The notes beneath the pieces were generated by a model. The model was given only the letters and a program-made list of their open reading frames with translations, had not been told where the DNA came from and did no database searches. The position numbers were made by a program, and so were the translations under genes. A stretch of DNA of 64,000 nt, from positions 5,954,194 through 6,018,193 of the forward strand of contig NC_079369.1 of NCBI RefSeq assembly GCF_021018895.1, given 5' to 3'. This stretch comes from Seriola aureovittata (Eukaryota; Chordata; Actinopteri; Carangiformes; Carangidae). Within the stretch, counting starts at the first letter, position 1, and the number at the start of each line of letters is the position of its first letter. Below are positions 25,260-36,775 of this stretch, in pieces.

Positions 25260-25262
<3 letters not shown>
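22516..25262. other. Non-coding AT-rich stretch, no gene seen
   Basis: A short alternating TG/CG tract lies at 23,353-23,382, and A runs at 24,119-24,131 and 24,141-24,148. No exon, RNA gene or classified repeat was found. Confidence 0.55.
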
Positions 25263-25320
<58 letters not shown>

Positions 25321-25337
25321 AGAGAGAGAGAGAGAGA
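25263..25337. repeat. Compound (TG)n(GA)n microsatellite
   Basis: About 54 bp of TG directly joined to about 18 bp of GA. Frames across it are artefacts. Confidence 0.98.
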
Positions 25338-26454
25338 TTTCAGTGTCTGGTCATTCTCTTTTTCTGTCTGAATTCTATGATTCATGAAGATGAACCTGTC
25401 TTAATGAGACACATGCATCTTTTTTCTTTTTTTTTTTCTTTTTTTTTTGCTTGTGGAATAGTGAATATTTTTGATTCCCCTGGGACATGTAAATGTGTCC
25501 TTTAATCACACAAATAACACTGAATTGCTCAAAACCCGCAGCCACACCAAGGCCACAACCTGTGAGGGAGGAGAGTCACAAATGGAGTCATTAATCAACC
25601 TCTGCTGGGAACCACTGCTCTATATGCAGCACATATTAGAGTGACAATTGGCTTGTCACGGTTGTGTATAATTGTTTAATTGTTAATGTATAATATATGC
25701 ATGAGAATTGCTTACAAGCAAGGGGATGTGTTTTAATGCTTGAACTTTAGCAGTCATAGAGGAATTATTCAATGGCTAACAAGCTGTGGCTCGTTTGGTT
25801 TCAGACTATAAGGCATATAATATCAGTCTCTGCTTTCTAAATGCTTAAAAACTTATCTATTTAAAAGAATGGTAATTTCTCATTACTCAAACCTCTGTCG
25901 TTAGTTGTGTTCAGGCAAGCTAACCCTTTTATTCTGGCCAACTTGTTACTTTACACTGTTATTATACTGATGATGTCGATTTTTCCTGAATTTTTCTCTA
26001 TGAGGTATAAAACATTCAAAACCATCATTATCCTCCTTTGACCGCATGATGTCCTTTTTATTTTTCATAGTCTTTTGTGTATGTCATCAGCAGCAAAATG
26101 TTGAAGTAAACCATTAATTCAAGTAATTCTAGGCTACAGCAAGATGACGAATGAGTAACAGTGCTGATTTGAAGGAACTTCATGCTGTTGAAATTAATGA
26201 GTGCAATTACTCATACCTGATGAGCCCCAACCCCTGCTGACTGTCTTGATTCACACACAAGTGCTACTGCTACTTCACTACATGTTCACCATGGCAGGCC
26301 ACTTACCTTTCCTTGCGTCACAAAGAGTTAATGGAGGACTAGCAAAGTGTCAACCGCTAAGGGTCACATGGACTGTAATGCGAATCACATCTAGTTTGTG
26401 GTTCAGCAGTGGGAATCACAGAAGATGGAATTCATTCAATTCCTTTCAAACTTT
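25338..26454. other. Non-coding stretch, no gene seen
   Basis: A T-rich run lies at 25,420-25,449; otherwise unique AT-rich DNA. Confidence 0.55.
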
Positions 26455-26955
26455 ATTTTAACTCAGAAATACATTGAGGTAGAGACCTCATTTACAATAT
26501 AGCAAGTACAAAAAATGACCAAAAAACCCAAGGGACCATGAGACAAAAGAGGCAAAGTTAGATAAAAATGACAATACATAGTAAAAATAATAACAAGTCA
26601 AGAGAGAAAAACAGTGAAACCAAATGAATAAATAAAGCAATTAAAATTTAAAGCAAATGAATCAGCTCAAACAAGAACAGCTGGAAGTAAAGTTGGATGA
26701 AATTAAAGATTTAAATTGCCCTAAAGGTAAAAATGAGGCAAGCTTTACATTGTTGGGCATGTTATTCCAGGCTGCAGGTGCACAGAGAGAAAAACTGGAT
26801 TTTCCAAGCTCAGTAAAAACAGCCAGCACCAGCAACGTAAACCAATCATTTGAGCATGTTCATTACAGGCAAGTCATGTAAGGGGTTAAACAATCTGTAA
26901 AGATCTCACAAATGAATGAAACCCAGTGTCTATGCCACCATATAGTGAGAGAGGA

Positions 26956-27294
26956 TCACCCAACCTTGTCATACACTTTACAATGACGAGTATTATAATT
27001 ATCACCAGTAATACATCTTAATGCAGAGTGATAAACAGAATCTAAGGGCTTCAGAGTCATAGCTGAGGTACACATGTATAAAATTTCCCCATAATTTGGT
27101 ACTGATAGCAAAGTTAAGCATCCTATTCCAATGCAGAGGAAAATGTGTTTTATTCTCACCAGATTAGTCAGATGACAGTACAAAATAGTATCATCATCAT
27201 AAAGATGTAAAATACACTCAGTTACAAAATAAAAATATATCATCAATGTACAAAGTAAACAGAACAGTCCCCAGGATTGAGCCTTGAGGGACAC
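26956..27294 (-). pseudogene. LINE 1 reverse transcriptase catalytic-region fragment
   Basis: A 112-codon open piece. Near its start 'AQSWGLFCLLCTLMI' is a degraded form of the PQGS-LGP-LF-LYI block, followed by 'LHLYDDDTILYCH', where the YxDD catalytic pair is kept. A deletion appears to bring this close to the later 'LKPLDSVYHSALRCITG' block, which sits well downstream of YxDD in related LINEs. Dead copy. Confidence 0.85.
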
Positions 27295-27588
27295 TTTTTA
27301 TAGCCTGCACAAATTCAGGTAGTCACACACTGCTGTCTGTCCATAACGTAATTCTGAAACCATTTATAAGCCATTTCCTCAGAACCTATATTATCATGTC
27401 TTTTTAAAACAGTGCACAATCAACTGTATTAAAATGTATGAAATAATATCATTTAAAGCAAAACTGGTAGAAGTAACAGTGCTACACCTTTCTCTAAAAC
27501 CTAACTTGTGTATGCTTACAACATAATTATCTGAGAATGATTTAAGTTGATTATTTACTAATAATTATAATATTTTTGCTTGGCACGA

Positions 27589-27780
27589 TCATTTAAAGAT
27601 AGTTCTGTAATTGTTAAGGTCGGCTGCACCACCACCTTTATGTAGAGGAGATACATGAGCAGCCTTCCATAGCTTAGGGACTATACCAGTAAAAACTGAA
27701 AGGTTAAAAATATATGTTAGATAGCAATTGGAGCAGCAAACTTCAAGAAGTACCTTAAGAGTCAAGCTTGTCCTCGACAA
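27589..27780 (-). pseudogene. LINE 1 reverse transcriptase N-terminal fragment
   Basis: A 63-codon open piece carries 'GIVPKLWKAAHVSPLHKGG' followed by 'DLNNYR'. This is the conserved 'P..WK...V.P..K.G...D..NYRPIS' entry to LINE reverse transcriptases. The frame breaks just after NYR, where PIS is expected. Confidence 0.85.
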
Positions 27781-28289
27781 CAGAATTCTTTAGATCCACA
27801 GCTTGTAGTGCATTGGTCACGTCACCAGAAAAGAACAGCTGTACTGTAAAGCAACAGCATGGTATTAGCTGGACGTCAGGATTAACGGCAGACAGACAGG
27901 CAGGTTACAAGCAGAAATGTTAATTTTGTGAAAAGCTACAGAAATCTGTTAATGGTCTTCTATTGAACACCCTTCAGCTGTGGCGATAGGATGAAACGAA
28001 AGGACAGATGTGCTTAACTAAATTCACTGATTTCCAGAATTTTGCTGGATCTGAATATGATTTGTGTATTGAAATCAAATTACACACAGATTTAGCCTTT
28101 CTTATTGCAGATGTGCAATAAGCTTCCTAAAAGTAAGGCAGTTATGAGGATCACCAGTACACCTGGCAAGAGTCTATGCTTTACTTCTCTCTTTGAGAAG
28201 GGATGAAATTTCTGCTTAGAACCAAGGACTGACCTATTTTTGAATTCTATATTTAAAAAAAAAATGCATGCTTATGAACTGAGCTAACT

Positions 28290-28740
28290 CAACATCAGGG
28301 ATTTTAGTAGTATCATGAATATCACTTGCCCAAAGGTCATCCAAAAAGGCCTGCTCATCAAAATGTTTGAAATTCCGCCAATCACCACATATGGACATAA
28401 CTTTTTTTTTAATTCTGGTACTTGTAATGTAAGTTATCAGACAATGATCACTTGAACTGACCTTAACTCCTGAGTTGGTCTTTCTTTTCTTTTCTGGGTA
28501 AAAAAGGTGTCTTTAAAGATTGGTCTTGTAGGCTCAGTAATTATCTGGGAAAGATTATTAATGCCATAGACTTCTATTAAATAATCAGCAGAAGAATGCA
28601 ATAAAGTTAAAATCACGTATGATCGTCTCAGTCTTTTTAAGGAGCTGAATGTTCAGCTATCTCATCAATTGCTAAGGAGGGAGCGGTAGGAGGTCTGTAC
28701 AAACCAATCACAATAACACAATTTATTTGCACAACACATC
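28290..28740 (-). pseudogene. LINE 1 endonuclease-domain fragment
   Basis: Minus-strand translation in shifting frames gives a 'VIGLYRPP'-like block near 28,715, 'GINNLSQIITEPTRP' near 28,520-28,565 and 'SDHCLITYI' near 28,430-28,460. This order (YRPP, then the TRP and SDH blocks) is that of the AP-endonuclease-like domain of LINEs, which nicks target DNA; the SDH block carries the catalytic His. Frameshifts separate the blocks, so no intact enzyme is encoded. Confidence 0.75.
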
Positions 28741-28760
28741 AGGTCCAAACATGTTGCTAT

Positions 28761-29539
28761 TGTAATTGCATTAAGTGGTAATAAAGCAATTAATTTTTTA
28801 TTATCGATCTAAAATATTAAATTGCAGGGGAAATGTAGCTGATGACTTACAAAATCATGGGGTGTTTAGTTTACCTACTGTGATAATTGTGTTGATTTTG
28901 CTAGTGTATTATGTTTCCAGTAAATTAACCCTAATCGTTAATTATTTTGATGTCATAGAGACCTCTGTCCCTCTTAAACAGCTCACAAAACATTCTTAAC
29001 ATTTTCTTTAAGCTTGAAACTTAGTGTTTTTATCCGTTTTAGCTACAGGAATTTATGTATGTGCTTAGGCTCTCAGTGACCCCAGCTGTATAACGTGGTT
29101 AAATACAATTAATAATTTAATAAATAATTTCATATGCTCTATATCTGATTCGTATTGACATTACGTTCTAACCGATCCCTAATTGACACCAGCCACAAAA
29201 TACATATAGCTTTGGAGTCGGTCGGGCCCCAAACAATGACAAAGTAAAGTTAATAAAAAGTTAATGGTTTCCAACAACCTCCCAACACTTGTGTATCGTG
29301 ATAATAGCAGGAATAATAATATTTGCGAAACTATTACTCAGACTACCATTCATTATACCGTATGTGTTCTAACTATGAACTGAACCACAACAGTGAGTCC
29401 TGTCAAACTGAAAACCAGGAATAGTTAGTTAGTTAATAGAGAAGTCTATTGATTAAAATGCCATTATCAGTTGTATGAAATGCAGTGATCAAAATTTACA
29501 ATGAACAGCCACATTGCTGGAATTATTCAAAACTCTATG
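28761..29539. other. Non-coding AT-rich stretch
   Basis: Lies just upstream of LINE 1. It may include more of its degenerate 5' part, but no LINE protein block could be read here. Confidence 0.4.
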
Positions 29540-29820
29540 GTCATTTACAACCTGTGAAGGTCCTATATTGTATAAAGTGAGATTTCCATGTCTTTATTAA
29601 TTATAAAGCAGGTCTAAGTTCCATATTAATGCTGTAAAAGTATCAAAGTGCTCAGTCCAGAAATACACACAGCCTGTATTCAGAAACTTAAAACGAGCTG
29701 TCAGGACTTCTCTAACTTTGTGATGTCACAACAAAGCAGTCACCGCCCTCAAGCCTGGCTTGCCTGGACCCACTATCCAACCTTGTAGGATTTGGTTTCA
29801 AATATATCAAATATATCTTT
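29540..29820. repeat. Dispersed teleost repeat fragment (unclassified)
   Basis: The wording 'tttattaattataaagcagg', 'tctaagttccatattaatgc' and 'tttgtgatgtcacaac' matches, from memory, a very common percomorph interspersed repeat. No open frame or terminal repeats were seen. Confidence 0.5.
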
Positions 29821-31310
29821 TTATGGATCAACACTTCAAACAAAGCCCCAGGGAAGTATAAGATATTACACCTTTAATAAAAGTGTTTTAGCACGATGGT
29901 TTGGTAAACAGTACTTTAATGTAGTTTACTAAGTGATTTTGTTAGCAATTACATGAATGTGTAGTTGGTCAAAAAAATGTTCTCCAGAACTTTGCAGAAA
30001 AAAAAAAAAAAGAGGATCCTAATTGGTCCTGTGAATAGCATGGTCACTGGGGTCCATTTTGGCCTTTTCAAGCAGAGGTGTTACCATAGGCGTTTTAAAA
30101 AATAGTAGAGAAAATATGTAATTGTTGAGATGTGTGGAATATTATTGTTTTCTTCTGGCTTTAAACAGTAGGAATGTGGGTTTAGTGCACATGTGGATGG
30201 CTTCATTTTACTGATAGATTTCATCCTTTGTTACCATAATAAAAGATATCATGGTAGCTGGAGGCTCACTGACACAGATCTCAGGGAGTTGCTGCATCTG
30301 TACTTGTAATATTGGCTCTGTTGGTGAGGATTGTTACTTAGAAAAAGAATGGAAATTGCTGACATTTAAGAACTGAGGATTGACTAAGAACATGGGATGG
30401 ATTCAGAAGAGTGTCTGTTTAGGAGAAGAGGACCTTGGGGTTATGTTTGTTGTCAGAAGTGATCTTTGAGAATTGGGCTTGTCTTTGTTTTCGCAGAGCA
30501 TTATGATTTACAATCTCGTTTTCGGACTGCTTTTATTATGCCTCTGCGCTGGCATCTTTACATACGTAGGGTCTGTCCTACGATCTTAAATTCTATCAGT
30601 GTCTTTACAGTTATCCTGCCGACAGTGAAACACTGTTTTTAGGGCCTACATTTGAGTCTTAAAAGCCTAAAAATACGAACTAAAGGCCTAAAGAAGGAAA
30701 AATTCCTTCACACAGTCCTTAAAGGTCTGACTGAAAAGGGAAATATAAATTACAAAACCTTCAGTCTGCTTCCAGGCACATTCAAAGGTGAAATGTGGCA
30801 GTAATTACAGAGGCAGCAGTGTCAGCGCTTAAGAGTAAAATGAATAATCGAGCCCGTAGCTACAGAAAGAAAAGAACACTAGGAAAAAAGAGAAAATTAG
30901 AGATGAAAGACAGCAACAGGTTAAGCCACAATGAAAACGGTTTCATTTGGCCAAGTTTCTCATCTCCAACTTGAAAGCAGGCGTCTTCTGTTCTTTTTCA
31001 CCTCACCCAACCCTCTACCTCACCCACACACCCACTCCTCCTTTCTTTTTCTTTCAGTCACCCTTTGCATAATTACAACAATGATAATTTTGTGATGGCC
31101 TTCCACCATTACTTCAATTTACAAATGCCCTGCAGGAAAAGCATGTGAATCTTAAGGAACAAAATATATTTCACACATTTAGCTCCACGGCAGGGCAGGG
31201 GTGTTCCTAAATTGCACATATGTATATTTTATTGATGTCCTTGCACTTATTGAGTAGATGCACTTACACCAAGGGTTCCAACTGTACGTAAGCTTTATTG
31301 TTGTTGCTCA
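29821..31310. other. Mostly unique non-coding stretch
   Basis: An A run lies near 29,998-30,011. The parts at about 30,780-30,960 and 31,065-31,165 are repeat-free, with TAAT-type motifs, and may be conserved non-coding sequence. No gene was recognised. Confidence 0.4.
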
Positions 31311-31380
31311 CTTGGAACTCGCTTTGGATAAAAGCATCTGCCAAATGAGTAAATGAAAATGTGAAAATGTAATGTAAATG
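31311..31380 (+). repeat. LINE/SINE 3'-tail fragment
   Basis: Contains 'cgctttggataaaagcatct' followed by 'gccaaatgagtaaatg' and a degenerate 'aatgtaaatg' tail. From memory, this is the conserved 3' tail shared by L2-type LINEs and several fish SINEs that use their machinery. The upstream body is not recognisable. Confidence 0.7.
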
Positions 31381-32039
31381 GTTGTCGGTTGTCCTTTAAA
31401 TTGGTTTCCTTCCGTTCAGTTTCACCATAAAAGATAAGTGCCGGAGGGAAGCAACCATATAAAGTACCAGGAATTTACCTATGGGATGGGCTATTTTTTC
31501 CCTCCTTCTGCACACATTTCTAATCTTTATCTTTCAGCTTACCTTCATTTTCTGAATCCCTACTTTCTGTGTCTGTATGCCTCTCTCTTTTAGAGTGTGC
31601 TTTATTTTGTAAGTACTAAGGGTATTTGCTGCACTTGAGTAATCAATAAATAACTAACCTTCCTCTCCACCACTCTTTTTTTAACCCATGTAATTCCTGA
31701 TGCAGTGGTGCAGTACTTCAGTAACAGAAGAGCATGACCTCTCGCTCAATTCAGGGAGAGCACATGCACATTTATAATTAATACAGATCCACTTTTACTT
31801 CTCTGGAGTCTAATAATTGCTATTTTTGTAAGTGGGGAAGGAGTGTTGAAAGGATTAAAGAAAAGGAAGACAGGAATACTGGACAACAGCATTGTTGGGA
31901 ACAAAGTTTCCTTACTTAAAGAAGAGATAGCCAGTGATGCTTGAGAGATTGCACCCTTGGTTAGATGGTCCACTTCTTTGTTCACCATTCAACAACTAAT
32001 AGATGCATTAACATGATATTATGCGCAAATAGGCTTGGT

Positions 32040-32500
32040 CCACAGAGGATGAATCATATTTAGTTTGAAAAAAAATCTCAACAATTATTGGATGGACTGA
32101 CGTGAAATTTGATCTGTGGCTCCCTGAGGGTGACTTCTCATGACGTTGGTGATGACCCCTCACTTTTCTGGAAGTGACCCACTGGCACGTCAAACTTGTC
32201 ATTTAGCCACAAAGATATCTGTCCACGTGCAAGATGACACAAACTTTTGTGCAGACATTCATCATTCCCAGGTGATGCACCTTAATAAGTTTTGTGACCT
32301 ATGACTTTTCATTTTGTGCCACCAGTAGTTTGACATTTTTGGTTAAGATATCTATCGGAAAATCTATTGGATGGATAACCATGAAATCCGGGACAGAAAT
32401 ACATGTCCCATACAGAATGGATTACCATAACTTCTGATTTTCCCCTGACTTTTTATGTAGCGTCATCACCAGGTCCTCATTTGAATTTCTCCCATACTTA
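32040..32500 (+). repeat. Dispersed repeat, family III, copy 1
   Basis: Repeated phrases 'ttattggatggactgacgtg', 'tctattggatggataaccatg' with 'aaatccgggaca', and 'tttttatgtagcgtcatcac' with 'caggtcctcatttgaa' belong, from memory, to one long and very abundant percomorph repeat. A related part occurs at 48,100-48,400. No coding frame was seen. Confidence 0.6.
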
Positions 32501-33049
32501 AGTTTATTACCTGCAAAAACTAACCCTATACATGATCAGCTTGCAACAGCCAATTCAGTTTAAAGAAACAGATCTGCAAACTTGCAAAATGTTCAGATTG
32601 CATATACAAAGGCTTCACTGAAATATTTAATTGGTTTCCCCCTACAATATCTGCAATTGAACCACAATCAGCATGTTTATGGTTATGTTTACTTGAGTCA
32701 GAGCAAAAGGTAAAGTTTAGGGGCAGGGGAATATTAAAATGGTCCATTCTTAGGTGCAGCACAAGTAAAGATGTGTTTGCTTTTTTTCAACATTGAACCA
32801 ACATAACAATCTTTCCCTGACCCTAACCAATGTGTTGTGGTTCAGTTGCCTCAACCTAAGCACATGAGGGATGCAGAACACGAACCTCAGTCTCTGTCCT
32901 ACATTTTGTACACCCATGATCCACCAACTATCTCAATTTGACTTATCTGTAGGAGAGAAATGTAGGCAGCAAAATCACAAGATGCTCATTATTAATAATT
33001 ATCTTTTCCCTCTGTCATGCATTTTCCTTCCATCTTTCAGTCTGTATAT

Positions 33050-33108
33050 GAGTGTCTCCCTCTCTCGCTCTCTCTCCCTCTCCCTCTCTCTTAGACACAC
33101 ACACTGAC
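33050..33108. repeat. (CT)n-rich tract with short CA run
   Basis: Degenerate CTCTC/CCTCTC array ending in ACACACAC. Confidence 0.85.
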
Positions 33109-33744
33109 AGAAAAGCATGTCTCCCCACTTTGTCCATCTGCAGGATGTTGAGGATTCACTGGCATACTCTCTCTCAGCCTTTATCTGTACTATTTTCAGA
33201 GGGGAGCAGTAAGTGAAGTATTGTTAGAGGTGATACAAAAGCTTCCTCCTCAAGGGAGAGGAGAGAGAAAAAGGCTGAAGAGAAAAATAAAATATGCTGC
33301 TGACTATTCATCTCCCCCTTTTTCCTGGTGTATCTCTCTCCCTCCCTCCCTCTTTCCAAGCTTCTAGAAAGGCCACTTCAGATGCTTGGACAAAAAGAAT
33401 TTTTGCTGTATTAAATAATACAGCCTGTCTGCAATTCCTCTATCTCTCTATTTTTTTCTTTCCAAGGCCATTTTAAAAAGTCAGATCTATCCCAGCACAT
33501 TAGCCATGAGTAACAAATGTGCCAAATTACCATAAACAGATTTCCTTTTTATATGTGTCCAATTCAAGATTGAAATAACCCAATAGAGATCCAACCAACA
33601 GGCAGTTTGTGAACATGTTTACATTTCCTGCTCTAAATGTTAAAGGCCATGTTGCAAGCAAAATGCTTTTGTACTCAGCAAGTACAAAAGCAGTACAGTC
33701 CTGTTTCATTTGGACAACATGGCAAAAGAACTGGGTGGTTAATA

Positions 33745-33870
33745 TAGTGCATTCAGGAAGTATTCAGACACCTTCACTTTAAAAAAAAAAAATGTTACGT
33801 TGCAGTGTTATGCTAGTTAATTTTTTTTCCCCTCCTCAACCTACAACCTAGTGAAAAAGAAGTCAGAGTG
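33745..33870 (+). mobile_element. Tc1/mariner-type transposon end (terminal fragment)
   Basis: Begins at a TA with 'tagtgcattcaggaagtatt' followed by 'cagacaccttcac', the classic terminal inverted repeat of a fish Tc1-like family, then an A run and a degenerate 'gttacgttgcagtgttatgc'. Only about 120 bp of one end remains; no transposase and no second terminus were seen nearby, so it is immobile. Confidence 0.85.
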
Positions 33871-35083
33871 CTCGATATCAGACCATTAATATGAGGTTGA
33901 CATTGGTGCTGTATAAATAGTTAATGCACATTATGCATCACCTTGCCTTTCTTACTCATATTCAGTGAAAATGATCCTGACACCTTTGGCAAATGTGGAT
34001 CAGTTGAGATGTGCAAGTGCGAAGATTCAAAGTTTCTTGTTAAAAAAAAAAAATTAAATGCATAGAAAAGAAGAAAAGAAAGAAAATACTGGGAGGTAAA
34101 GGTCTTAGTTTTCAAGCAAGTCATGTGCCCCAATACACCGTGTGACTACAGGAAGTGCTGTTTATTTAGCACTGGAACTGAACACAGCAGAAACGCTTGC
34201 TGGAGCCCATTAATCACTACAGGAGTCTCGGCCGTGGTGGCCTGTTGCTAGTTAGAACTTTACACGGTCTTGGCCACACAAACTCTGAACAACTACCTCA
34301 CACATCCACAAAAACACATGGACAACATTAATCCTGAACACAGCATCAAAAAAACAATAATTAAAATGTGAACGTTAATACACTCCAATAACTCCTCGCG
34401 CTTGGAACTGTCAGTAGTCATAGCGACAACACCCTCCAGTGGCTACAGTACTGTGGTAGGTGTTAGTGTTAGTCTACAGTATCAGCAGCAGGATTTGGGC
34501 CTTTGACAGTGACATCTCTGTAACTCAGTAATAGTAGCTGATAATACAGCTTATTTCCACTCCAGCCAGCAATTTGGTAGTCTGAAATGTCAACACTGTA
34601 TCTTTGTCTGTGTATGCCGGTGTGTGTACACATATGATTGCTGCCCACTGTGCATCTGCTTGACTGCTCCATTTGATTGCTCACCCCAGTAGCACTCTGG
34701 GAAATGTTAATGGAGGGCAGTTAACGTCAAATACAGTTCACCACCATCTGTACTCGACCCAGCATCACCCCGGTGGAAAGATGGATTTAAAAAAGAAAAA
34801 AAAAGAAAAAGAAAAGCTGGAAAGAGATTTACCAAGTAGGGTTGGGTAAATCAGAGAAAGTAAAGAACACCCACTGCTGTATTGATGCAGTGGGCTTAAT
34901 TGCATTTCTGTGTGCCTACGTGTATCAGTGTAAGTGCGTCTGCACAAGCCTCATGTCTTTGTGACTGAAATGTACACTGGTGTGTAAAGTGTGAAGAAGG
35001 TGTGAAGCAAACAGACAGGTCAGGTACATCTTGTCCAATGGCCCATCTACCACTTTGGGTACTCTTGCTAAGACATACAGACA

Positions 35084-35136
<53 letters not shown>
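35084..35136. repeat. (CA)n microsatellite 1 of a cluster
   Basis: About 53 bp of nearly pure CA. Two more arrays lie within the next 250 bp. Confidence 0.98.
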
Positions 35137-35139
<3 letters not shown>

Positions 35140-35220
35140 TCACTCTGTTGCCTCTCTGACCATAGATTGCTGGGTGCTGCTGCTTACATCCAGAGAAGCA
35201 TTGGACCGTATATACTTTCT

Positions 35221-35224
<4 letters not shown>

Positions 35225-35270
<46 letters not shown>
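35225..35270. repeat. (CA)n microsatellite 2 of a cluster
   Basis: About 46 bp of pure CA. Short frames joining the arrays are artefacts of the repeat. Confidence 0.98.
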
Positions 35271-35272
<2 letters not shown>

Positions 35273-35345
35273 GATTTATGGCCTCCAATACAGTCAATAA
35301 GAGCCATGGCCAAGATGAAGGACTTGGTCTGCAGCTTGCAGGACA

Positions 35346-35380
35346 TACACGCACACATGCAAACACACACACACACACAC
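35346..35380. repeat. (CA)n microsatellite 3 of a cluster
   Basis: Degenerate CA run, with a pure part at 35,363-35,380. Confidence 0.9.
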
Positions 35381-35829
35381 TGTTGTCCATTAGCTAAGTG
35401 TGCAGGATTGAGCTGCTTTCCATGTTGGCTCTCTTTATTAAATTCCTTTTTAATGCTATTCTTGCCCGTCCTGCTTCATGTGAAAATCTAACATATGATC
35501 ATACACACCCTGCTGAAATCAGCATGACTTACTCTTTACTCTTTCCAGTATTGCATCATACTTTAAAACCTGATCCTAAAAGTAATTTTCAAATTTTGAC
35601 ATATTCTTCATGTGCTAATACAGCATGACTTGTGATAATGTAATAGAAAAAAAGGGCTCAAATGAAGCCAAAGCAGGACCGTAGCACCAATAAGTCAAAA
35701 CATATTCATCTTGATGGAAAAAAACAAAAAAAACAAAAAAAAGTTTTTACAGTTATACAAGGGATCGGTCCACCACCTTGGTCCAGACTGAAATATTTCA
35801 ATGTTAGAAAGTCATGAAATTATAGATAC

Positions 35830-35896
<67 letters not shown>

Positions 35897-35925
35897 CTTT
35901 AATTATCCCATAGGGGAAATTCATG
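35830..35925 (-). repeat. (TAGA)n array joined to a LINE 3' tail
   Basis: About 67 bp of TAGA/GATA units (35,830-35,896) run directly into 'tactttaattatcccatagg' and 'ggaaattcat'. From memory, the reverse complement of this (gaatttcccc...ataaagta followed by a TCTA array) is the 3' end of a common fish LINE. The microsatellite therefore sits where that LINE's tail repeat would be. The rest of the element is not seen. Confidence 0.75.
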
Positions 35926-35949
35926 ATTAATTAATAAATTATGTCTAGA

Positions 35950-36100
35950 CATTGCATGTTATCATGCTAAAGGTAGCATTTAGCTTAAAACAACACTTGG
36001 CTGAAATACAAATAGAGCCTCGTAGAGCTGCTAGCATGGCTGCAGCTCTTCCAATCCCATTTCTCATTTTCACCCCTTATATCGATCATGTGGGCTCTAG
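35950..36100 (+). repeat. Dispersed repeat, family III-like, copy 2
   Basis: Contains 'gcatttagcttaaaacaaca' and 'tagagctgctagcatggctg', which I remember as a downstream part of the same abundant percomorph repeat as the 32-kb and 48-kb fragments. The link rests on memory, as this part does not overlap the other copies in this window. Confidence 0.5.
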
Positions 36101-36199
36101 GCATCCTTTTGCGCTTGTCTGCAGCAGAGCGGAGACATGTCAGATCAATTGAAATAGAAAAAAAAAAAAAAAGAACACTGATATATTACCAGGCCTTTG

Positions 36200-36775
36200 T
36201 TAGCGATGCTCTGTAGGCAGCCCTGACAGTCTGCATTAATATGGGAGCGGTAAAGTTCAGCAAACCAGCTGCTGGACGTCAGTTAAATTTAGGTCGTTAC
36301 ATGCCATCAAATAGGGTGGGAGTGCGGAACTAAAATTGTCAGGCACAAATCAATAATAAAGATGTAACATTAGCTAACGTTACCCATAGCTAGATAGCTA
36401 CCGAGGCATCAGCATACTACAAGTGATTTTTTTTGTGGCTTTTATGAAGAAGAGGATCATAATTCATTGAAACAAAATCAAACTACGACAATGAAATGGT
36501 TGTTGTAATTTTTAAATCTTTACTTACAGAGAAAATACTTAAATTTGTGAGTTTCTTTGGTCGTTTGGGTCGGTTCCAGAGCCATCTTGCCAGTGATTCG
36601 CAGGGCATTCTGGGAAATATCTCATAACACTGTTTTACACACATTTAGCCCTTACACCCCACCCCTCTATCTCAACAAGAATCGGGAAACTCTACGCATA
36701 AACATGAACGCGCAAAACGGAGGGGTAGGGCTTAGTGGTAGGGCCATGGGGTGAAATGGGCCTTTGGCTTGTTTT
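36200..36775. repeat. Possible non-autonomous DNA transposon (unclassified)
   Basis: Contains 'gagccatcttgccagtgatt', 'gggcattctgggaaat' and a G-rich end 'ggggtagggcttagtggtag' with 'ggtgaaatgggcctttgg'. The combination resembles non-autonomous DNA transposons of fish from memory. No clean terminal inverted repeats or target duplication were found. Confidence 0.35.

Larger units (their letters stand above)
26455..28760 (-). mobile_element. Decayed non-LTR retrotransposon (LINE 1 of the window)
   Basis: On the minus strand, pieces of one LINE polyprotein occur in the expected order: endonuclease (about 28,290-28,740), the start of reverse transcriptase (27,589-27,780), then the RT catalytic region and downstream domain (26,956-27,294). 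The 3' end (about 26,455-26,510) reads as a short untranslated tail ending near 'gttaaaataaagtttg'. Several frameshifts and stops make it non-functional. At about 2.3 kb it is shorter than a full LINE (commonly 3-6 kb), so it is 5' truncated or internally deleted. The clade is not assigned. Confidence 0.85.

Noticed and set aside
34896..35491. Several 68-114-codon frames on both strands
   Set aside because: All read through the three CA arrays; Thr-His or Cys-Val repeats with no domain.
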